Source: Brachycybe producta
Taxonomy: Eukaryota > Arthropoda > Diplopoda > Playtdesmida > Andrognathidae
NCBI GenBank assembly: GCA_036925085.1
Contig: JAUPFP010000020.1
Coordinates: 1,438,001-1,502,000, forward strand
DNA: 64,000 nucleotides
Direction: 5' to 3'
The notes beneath the pieces are model-generated. The model made no database searches. It was not told the DNA's origin and saw only the letters and a program-made list of their open reading frames with translations. Both the position numbers and the translations under genes were made by a program. Positions 51,401-60,400 of this stretch are shown in pieces (the first letter of the stretch is position 1; each line of letters starts with the position of its first letter).

Positions 51401-54400
51401 AAGGTTTTCAAGTTACGCAGCGGGGAGACATGGGTGGCTGAGGACTTACCGTGTACAGAGGTGGTTATGGAAAGGCACTGGCACCGAAGTGTCAGCGCCC
51501 TTAAAAATTGGAAAAGGCTGAAAACATAAAACAAAGATAATTAATGCTCGCTGAGTGGCGAGCCGCTATTGAAATCTAAAAAGAAAAGAACAGTTGCAAC
51601 GTATTTTATTTTTTTATAAATTTTTCGATAATGCCACCCGGATGGGTGGCAACCACATGAGTACATGTGGCGCGCAGCTATCCCTGCTGCGGAGGGTGGG
51701 GAGGATCCTGGGTCCATGAACCGTACGGGGGGGGTAATCCCGCCGGACCTGGCCTCATCGGTAGCTGGATGCGGCAGACAGCCATTGTCCCTGGTCGTCA
51801 GGTAGATCCCGGTGGAAGATATTGAAGATGTCTCGGTCCCCGATAATCTTACGGGAGGACCGCTTGTTGTACAGTGTAGCCCAAGCGGCGTCCCATAAGA
51901 CGGCGATTCGGTAACGAGGATCCGGTTCCGGAATGTAGTGACGACTGGTACGGAACGTCTGTCCAGCTGGCAGTCTAAAGACGGAGTTGACGAAAGCTCC
52001 CAAAAGGGCTTCCGTGGCTTCATCGATGGCATCTCCGGCGAAACTGGTGGTTTCAACAATCCGTCTTCTTGGGAAGACGATGGTGATGAGGACACTTGTT
52101 AGGCGGGAGAGTCCCACGACATATCGCTCCCGGGGAGGGAGGTCCAGACGGGGAAACCCTTCCTCCAAAGAGAAGTGTCCTACGTAAAGGGTGTTGGCAG
52201 AGCGCACTTCGCGCTGCCAAGTGACCCACCGATTGTTGAGCAACCTCTCGCCGGAGGTGGCTGCACGGAACGGATGATCCAGCGGTAACCGCCCCAGAGT
52301 AGCCCCGGCATGGGGTACAGTGGGCGGTGCGGCTGGTCGGGCTGGTGTTGGAGCCGCAGGTTCCAAAGAAACTGATGCGCCCGTGATAGGCCTGGCATGG
52401 CACAAGGCGGACCGGGCCATATCGCGGGCCCGCTGACGTAGTCGCTTCGATGCCGACTTCCTGCTCAGCGCCTCCAGTGGCTTGGCACTTCCTGGTGCAC
52501 GGCCCAGTGCTTCCATGGGGTCACCTCCCTGTCGCATGACGTCTTGCAGAAGGTTTGTGATGGCCTTCTGTTTTTTCAAGAACGCGGCACGCTCTGCGGA
52601 AGGTGGCGGCATCAAAGGTGTAGGCGTAGGTTGTCCAGAAGGGCGGCCCGGAGGTGGCGGAGGAGGAGAGCGATGCGGGACCCGAGTAGGAGGGCCCCGA
52701 GTTTCGTAGCGATGGTCGCGGTCCAGTTGGACTCGGTGATCCTGTAGGTCTTGCCTGACCCTTGGGTCGAAGTTATTACGCGGCGGAGGGCCGCGTCCAG
52801 AGGAACCACGTTGTTCCTGCTGACTTCTTCCGTCGGGTCGGCGTCGGGGCGAAAGATGGGAACCACGTGGCGAAGAGCGACGTGGTTGTGGCCGTTGAAG
52901 AGAGTCTCGAGAAGAGTGGTGGCCCCTGTAGGACTGTTGAGGCTCCTTGGGGCGAGCCCCAGTGGGAACCTGAACACGAACAGGTTGGGGAACCACCACT
53001 ATGGAAGGTAGCTTTGGAGTCGGAGTTGGTGTGGCGGCCTCGCTGCGTGGAGGCGTGGCACATCGGGAGGTTGGTGGTGACGATAATGGTGTATGAGGAG
53101 GAGGCGGCGGAGTGATTGACGGCACCGGTGAGCAGTGTTGGAAAGGCTCTGGTGGCGTTATGGGTGGAGAAGGAGATGTGGAGAGGCCAGTTGTCAGGGT
53201 TGCTGGCGAGTCGGAGGATGGAGATGATGACGTAGCTGACGACGTAACTCGGGCGGTTTCTTGGAGTCGGGCCTCGATTCGCAGGAGCTCCTCCTTTGGG
53301 AGTTGCGCCGTACACGGTAAGCCCAGCTCGACAAGGCGGGCGCAAACCGCACGGAGGTACGCCAGATTGTCCTCCCCTTCCTTCTTATCTCTGGCTGCCC
53401 GACGAAGAGCAGCCTCCCTCTGCAGCTCCAAGTGGAGGTCTTCGAGGGGGGAGGGCACAGATCCACCTCCCCCACGCTTCCCTCTTGCTTCAGCTCCACC
53501 CGGAATGGGTTGACCAGGCGCGATGCTATCGCGGAACGCCTGGTTAACCCCCCATGCCATGAGGTTGATATCGATGCGGTCTTCCCGCTCCTCCCAGTAG
53601 TGTTTTGGTGTCGTGACGTCGAAGGGGACGATGCTGCTTGGAGCAGCAGGCTTCCCTTTGCGCCCGACATTGGCAGGTCGCTTGAAGCTTGCTTTTAGGC
53701 GCTTCTCCCCACGCCGGTGAAAATTCTCCGGTTCGGAGGAGGTGCGGCGCCTATCTATTATGTTTGGCGACTCTCTTCTCGTTACTGGCGCACTGGCGGC
53801 GCCCGCCCTTTGTAGCTGGCAGGTAGATTGAGAGAGGGGTTCAGCGGTCCCCGCCGTTCCACTCTCCGTCTCATCTTCACTAGAAGAGGCAGACATCATT
53901 CTGCCTCCTCTCCATGAGCCTCTACCTGGCATATTTCTCAAGAGTTTAAAAGTTCTTACTTTTTCAAAAGTCCCGCTGCTGGTGATTACTTCCAAATAAT
54001 AACAGAAATCGGTCCCCGATCACTCTGTTATTATTTCAAGAGGTCCAAAAAGTTCTGAAGGTCTGATGCACTGCACGTGAGTTCAAAGGCTTGAAGGTGG
54101 CACTCAGGCTTTGGTTTAACAACAAAAACTGAAGAAGTTCGAAATTAAGATTTGGAACTTGGCACAGAAGTAGATTGAAGATTTGATGATATAAAGAGAT
54201 GAACACAAACGAGTGCTTCTTTGAAGAGAGCAAATCAAGTGGTAATTGACCAAGTTTGGTCACTTTTCTTATTTAATTTTAAAAGTTAGAAGGGCCGGCC
54301 CCTTTTAGAATAAGACACCTTACTCTAATTGGTTTCTTCACGACTTTATTTATTGGGGGTGGGGGTTGTCCCACCGACATTAGATGTGAGAGGTGTTGAT

Positions 54401-57400
54401 CTAATTCTTATCAGAGTCGGTCCTGTTTATTATTTTTAGATAAACAAAAGGACTAAGGAATCTCGAGGGGGAAGGGTCGTTATTTTATTTCACACCGAGG
54501 TGTGAAGTTGCCCATTAACTTTCTCCCCTTCTTTTCCTTAATGCCTTTTTTTTTGAAAAGAATAGGTCAGCAAGGTTACTAATGTACCTTGCTGTTTGTT
54601 ATTATTTTTAGGGGGGAGTGGGGCAGGAGTTGGTGTCCCACAATTCGATCTTAATTGAGAGGGTGACAGGTTCTTCAATTTTATTTTTTAATTGAAGGTG
54701 TCCGCTCTCACAAAATCCTCAAAACTGATTTTCTTCCTTTTTTATTTGTTTATGGCCAGCAGTTTTTGTTGTTTGTTTTTTTTCTTTGAAGTCCCAGTGC
54801 ATTGGTCTGGCCCCCAGAGCAATTGTCTCTTTGAAGTTTCTATCCTTCTACTGTCAACAGCATGGTCAATGACGTCCGTCCATAATAAAGGGGAGCACGG
54901 TGTTTTTCTTTTGCTGACCCTTTTATGGCTCTTGATTTTTCTTCTGAACGTCCTTGACTAGCCTTCGGCGTTTTTCCCAGGTGTACCACGTGGTTGACAG
55001 TTGTTTGTGAAGGCCACGTGGTTCCGGTGTAGTTTATTGCATGTTTGAAATGGTTGCCAGTATGTAAATATTGGCGGCCATTTTGAAAAGTTTAGAAGTG
55101 TTTCAAAAATTAAAGTTGTATGAATTTTGTAGAGTTTTGGGAGTTATTTGAGAGTGTTTAGAGGGGTTGTTGATGCTGTGGGGTTGTTTATTCGTTGGGG
55201 GGTTCCTTTTATCCCCTCCCCCACCTCTTGACAACTGTCCTCAGTTGTTTCTCAACACAACAATTCTCAAATTCCTCCCGCTCTTCTATTGTTGATATTT
55301 GATGGTTGCTGGTGTTTATTTCCATAGTCATGAAATAAACACTGGTGAATTATTGTTTTATTTTCACGGCACCCAATCTCCTTGGTGGATTGTTTAAGGA
55401 CGTCGAGCGTGTCCTGCCAAATGATTAGCTCGTCCGGGGTCCACTTATGTGCAGGAGCCCGGTCGAGCACCTTGACTGGTATGTCCTCAGAGTCGTCAGA
55501 GCTGTCGCTGTCGGGTTTATCAGGAGTAGGTGCTCCGGCGGCTGAGTCTGCTGCTGGAAGAGGAATCCGGCGGATTTGTCCCGCCACTCGTATCAGAGCA
55601 AACTCAATGCCGTCTTCGGTGATGATATCCGTTTCAGGCACCTCTCCTTTGATGTCATAGTCGGTAACCGGCTCCCCAAACTGCTTGATTGCAACCTTCT
55701 TCTTTGGTTGCCGACACTCACGGACGAAATGCCCCAATTTGCCACAATTATAACACGTCGACTTACTCTTGTCGAACGTGCGAGTAGTCTCTGGTTGGGG
55801 GTCCGCTGCAGAGTGTCGGTTTGAATTGGTGGCAGCAGTCTGACTAGGCTTTTTATCATGCCTAGACCGGTGTGGTTTGTCTTTAGGGCTGGCGGCTGCC
55901 GCCGGCTCCTGGTCGGTCTTCGATGCTCCTTTACCCGACTGTGAATCAGCTGCGGGTTTTGGTTCCGTCGGCCATTTATCCAAGGACAGCAAGACCACCT
56001 CCATATTGAGGACGGCGTTCGCGAAGTCCTTGAATGACGTCGTTGATGCGTGGTGCGCGGCGTTCTGTATGGTGGGATGTAGAGCGCGGCGCAACTGGCT
56101 TATACGCAGCTGATCGTCAAGTTGCGGGTAAACTCGGTCGCCGAGTATCATAAACTCCCAGATGAAAGCTTGTGTACTCTCACCTTCCTTCTGGAGCATC
56201 TCTGTATACTTTTTCTCCAAGATGGCCAGTTCGTTCGGCTTCCCGAGCGTATCTACCATCTGTACTCTCAGTGCTGGCCAAGGAATGTCCTGAAGCTCAT
56301 ACCTCAGTTTACTCAGCCACGTTCGGGCGGCCCCAGTGAAACACCCCGTGATGTATTCCTCCTTGTGGTGGTCTTTCCAACCGTACAGGTGTGCCACTTC
56401 CTCGAATTCTTCCAGGAAGGGACGGAAACCTGTCAATCCGTTGAATTTTTGGATTGAGTCGGCAGGGTGACGACCGCTGTATTTCTTATTGAATTCTTCC
56501 ACGGAGGGTTCTCTGGGGGTTGGTCGATAGATGCCATCCTGGACGTTTGGCATTCCAGCCGGCATCAGACCTACCCCTTGCGGTGGAAAACGTGGCGCGT
56601 AAACTGAAGTGCCTTGTGTCGCTCCTTGGTTAGGCTGTTGTTCCGGGGGTGTCGAGCGGCGACCGCTACGTGCAACCCGGACAAGCGAGTGAGGAGAATC
56701 AGCACGTGTCGTAATCGGTATTTCCGCACGCTCATCTCTGTGACGCGGATCATCTGACTGCCCTTGTTGTTGCCAGTCAGGGTTACGCGGTAGATGACGT
56801 GTGTGCGGTGTGTAATGTCTTTCGTAACGATCGTGACGCTCTCTGTAGCCAACATAGGGGGCTGAAGAGGCGTCCGAGTCATCGTCGCGAAGTCGGTGTG
56901 TGCGTGTTGTCCGCCGTGGTGTAGTCGGTCGATTCGGTGTGAATCGGTCGTCTATGAACTGAGACATACGAGTCGAGAGTGCAGCCACTTGTTGTGACAG
57001 GTGGTCAAACTCGGCCCCAGTCGGCCGCGGCGGTAGTGTCACATCAGTAGTCACGGGTACTTCCAACAGATCTTCGTGTGACCCCTGGTGATCAGACAGG
57101 GACCCCGTATTGTCGTGTGAGGTAGCCATGATTAATGAAGTGGCTTGTGTAATGTGAATATGCGGTGATGAACGAGTCCGGCGAAGTCCAAGTCGTTGTG
57201 TGCAGCTCCGAGGGTTCTCGAGTACACTCTGAGCTATACTTTCGGGTTCCAGTATGATGGGACTCGTTCAGTTCGTGAAGTTGTAGGTCGGTGATGTCAC
57301 TGCGCGTTGGCAATTTAGTGCTTGTCGGCAACCGACACTATCGTACTCTTATACACTGAGTAACGATAGATTACCTAAGCTTGTGACGTGTATAACGAAG

Positions 57401-60400
57401 TGGCCGTTCACTCCGTTAGTGTGGTGATGGTTGTATCGTGTTGATCGTGTTCTCAGTTGGGCGTGTGACGAGTTTTGGTTCCCAACTGGTGTAGCGTCGT
57501 GAGGTCTTTATTGAGCGTCAGATTTTGGAAGGATCTCTCTCGACACGTGGTATTTGGCGACCACGTGGAGGTTACGAGAATTCCAAAAACCTCAATAAAG
57601 AAACAGCAGATGTACAATACAACCTCGAGCGTGGTACACCACCCAATCGAAATTGCACTGCGGAAAGTGAATTAGAAAAGAAGAGTGTGTGTGTAAAGAA
57701 CACACAAAAATAAAAAGTTCAAGATGGCTGAACTTTTTAAATGCACAAACAAAGGAGAAGTTCAAGATGGCTGAACTCTCCAAAGAAGCAAGAGAAGAAA
57801 GCTGTTTTACTTGGAAAGTTTAAAACTTAGGTGCGGTGCCCGCACATCAAAAGTTTTAATTTAGTTTTATTAAAACAGTAAAACAGTGTAGAAATTGAAG
57901 TGTGTTCAACAAGCTAAATACTTGGTGAACCAGAAGAAATGTTCAGACTGAAGAAATTTTGAGTCCTCACTGCTGGATGGCTCTGGATGAAAAAGACAGA
58001 GTCAGTGCCCAGTGAGGGACTATGTTGAGTAGAATGAAGAAGTCCGTAGGTGGCGCTGTGGTGGCCACTTCCGGTTCAGTTTATTGCAATGTCCAAAAAT
58101 TGATGATTGAAAAGTTCCTCCGGGGCACGTTTTTATGGTGGCCAGGAGAAAGACACAAAAAGAGAGAAAATTCAAAGAAAAAGAGAAGTTTTCTCTGACA
58201 AGAGGAACTCCGCCAGGGGGCGCGTGAGTGCAACCCTCTGGAAGAGAAGAAAAGAGAAGAGGACACAAAAAGATGAGAGAAGGTACAACAATGAGTCACA
58301 TGGAGCGAAAAACCGCTCCGTTGGCGCTTTTTGAAGAGTGTCCGGTCGATCCAAGATGGCGGCCGGGCTTCAGTGCTGTCCAATGGAGAAAGTTCATGTG
58401 ATGATGCATTGAGGTGATGATGATGAAGAAATTGAAGAACATGACTTGGGACATAGAGGGTCCCAAGGGAAACACAAGTGTAAAAACAAAGAACAAAGCA
58501 AAGGGGGGACAAGAAAGTCCCACGTGGCTAGAAAAAGTGTTTTAAGCTTGTAAGCCCCCTAACAATGAAATAGAGTTAGGGAGAATCTTGCTTGAATATT
58601 AAAGATGAAGAGTGAAGATAATAGGACATTTTAAAAGACACACACGTCCTTTAAAAGCCTATTAATAGGTGGATAGATTAGTAGATGAGATTTGTTTGCT
58701 CATCTCATAATGAGACTGCAAACTCCTCTCGGAGAGTAAGAAGAATTTGTTTAAAGTGTTGCCCACGTGGTGTGGGTTTCACTTTGAAAATTAAAGAAGA
58801 GTGAAGGTGACAGTGGGTGATTGTAATGGAAACATAAAATACAAAAACACGGACGGAAACACGTGTGTCCAAACGTTTGTCCACTTTCCGAGTGCTAAGC
58901 GGTCAGCAGACAAAAGTTCGTTCCCACGTGTCTCTAAGGACAGGACACAGAATCGCGCGGTCGACACGTGGTGTGTGTAGCCACAAGTCTCTTTCGCGAT
59001 TCCACAAAACGGTACCATGCGGTTGGCTTTGACGTGATCGAGGGCCTCCATACATGGTCCCAACATAAAAAGGCGCCACGCGGTTGGCTTTGACGTGATC
59101 GAGGGCCTCCATACGTGGTTCCAACACAAAGGACGCCGCGCGGTTGGCTTTGACGTGATCGAGGGCCTCCATACGCGGTTTTACAAAGGCGCCACGTGGT
59201 CGACTTTGACGCTATCGAGGGTCTCCACACGTGGTTCCAACACAAAGGACGCCGCGCGGTTGACTTTGACGTGATCGAGGGTCTCCATACGCGGTTTTAC
59301 AGACAGGCGCCACGCGGTTGACTTTGACGCTATCGAGGGTCTCCATACGTGGCTCCAACATAGAAAGGACGGACGAAGCCTCGTGAGGCACAATCACGAG
59401 ACTTAGGACAAAGGACGGCTTCTGTTTACAGGTCGGAGAAGGCAGATGGAGCTATACCCCGCACCTCCACCAAATGTGAGCTTTTGACATCAACCAATAT
59501 TTTATTACCAACCTTTAGATGACATTTTCTACTTTTCGTTTCTTCTCTGAGCAGTATGACACCTGCACAGAGAAGATCCGAGCTGTAGAGAGAGCTGGAT
59601 GGAGACAGATTGTAGTCACTCTTCTGCATGGGGGTGAAATCGATGCAGGAGAGTGGCGGCCATCTCTCTCTCTTCCGGTTGATGCTGATATACATCTTCT
59701 CCATCGGTATTCCGACTAGAGAAGATGTTGTAGCTGCTGAGAATCGTATAGCTCCTGCCCTATGAAACCTCCGGCCTCTGAAGAGAAGTTATTTACATAA
59801 ACATAGAGACAACGCTACTTCTTGTTACAACACTTTTATTCATTCCTTGTAAGAAGTACAGATACAAGGGTGAATAGTAATATACTAACTGGAAATCCTC
59901 AGGCCCATGATTTGGAATGTATCGCAAAAACAGGCAAAGGAAAGAACTGAGGAACAAAGAGGAACATGGTCCTTTTATACCTTGGACCTGTGTACACCTG
60001 CGAGGTGTAACCAGGTCCAAGTGACCATGGTCCTTTATGTATCAATCCGCCACTTGGGCATGAGTCAGAAAGGTGAGTCAGAGAGGAGGGAGGGACGGTT
60101 GAGAGTTGTTTACCCCCCAGGCTATGGTTTTGGCGGGATCACGATTTACAGGGTGTTACATTATAGTCTTCTGACTACAAAGGCAAACAAAAAATGAAAC
60201 TTAGAAATCCTGCCCCATCTTCCAATTTCAGGGTGTCTAAAAGACTTATGAGCCTAGATACACCGCCATCTTGTTGTTTTGAGCAGACGACAAGGAGACA
60301 AATAAGTGTTACTATATGGTGTTACTAAAACTTGCAAGAAATCGCCTCACAATTGCTCAATTAAAATACAGTAAAGCACAAAATGCAATAAAAAGTATTT

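Larger units (their letters stand above)
57130..59474 (-). promoter_or_regulatory. Element C leader (2.3 kb)
   Basis: Non-coding region between LTR and gag. Contents from gag outward: a block matching element A (to about 58440); two copies of AGTTCAAGATGGCTGAACT (57717, 57762), each an AGTTCA/TGAACT hairpin; GTGCGG/CCGCAC near 57830; an unshared part; then the six-unit array at 59010-59360 and the primer site. Length and structure suggest packaging or translation control; this is inference. Confidence 0.7.
50665..60160 (-). mobile_element. Complete gypsy-like element C (gag + accessory ORF, no pol)
   Basis: The element is 9496 bp between LTRs 50665-51350 and 59475-60160, with a 4-bp target duplication TTAT (50661-50664, 60161-60164). 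The LTRs are equal in length, and I count two differences. The order on the minus strand is LTR, tRNA-Ala-like primer site, 2.3-kb leader with a structured array, gag, 1.3-kb spacer, accessory ORF, LTR. There is no protease, RT, RNase H or integrase. Post-gag sequence resembles post-integrase sequence of element A, so pol was lost by an internal deletion. Movement must rely on enzymes supplied by other copies. Confidence 0.9.

Noticed and set aside
51755-53932. Envelope protein in the accessory ORF
   Set aside because: No signal peptide, no clear transmembrane segment, no Cys pattern or furin site. Only the position resembles env.
59010-59360. CRISPR-like array
   Set aside because: The repeats are contiguous ~60-bp units with no unique spacers, inside a eukaryotic LTR element.
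58791-59397. Frames over the leader array (repeats of [11 protein letters not shown] type)
   Set aside because: They arise from tandem units; the units vary in length and shift frames, and base-pairing rather than codons explains the conserved positions.
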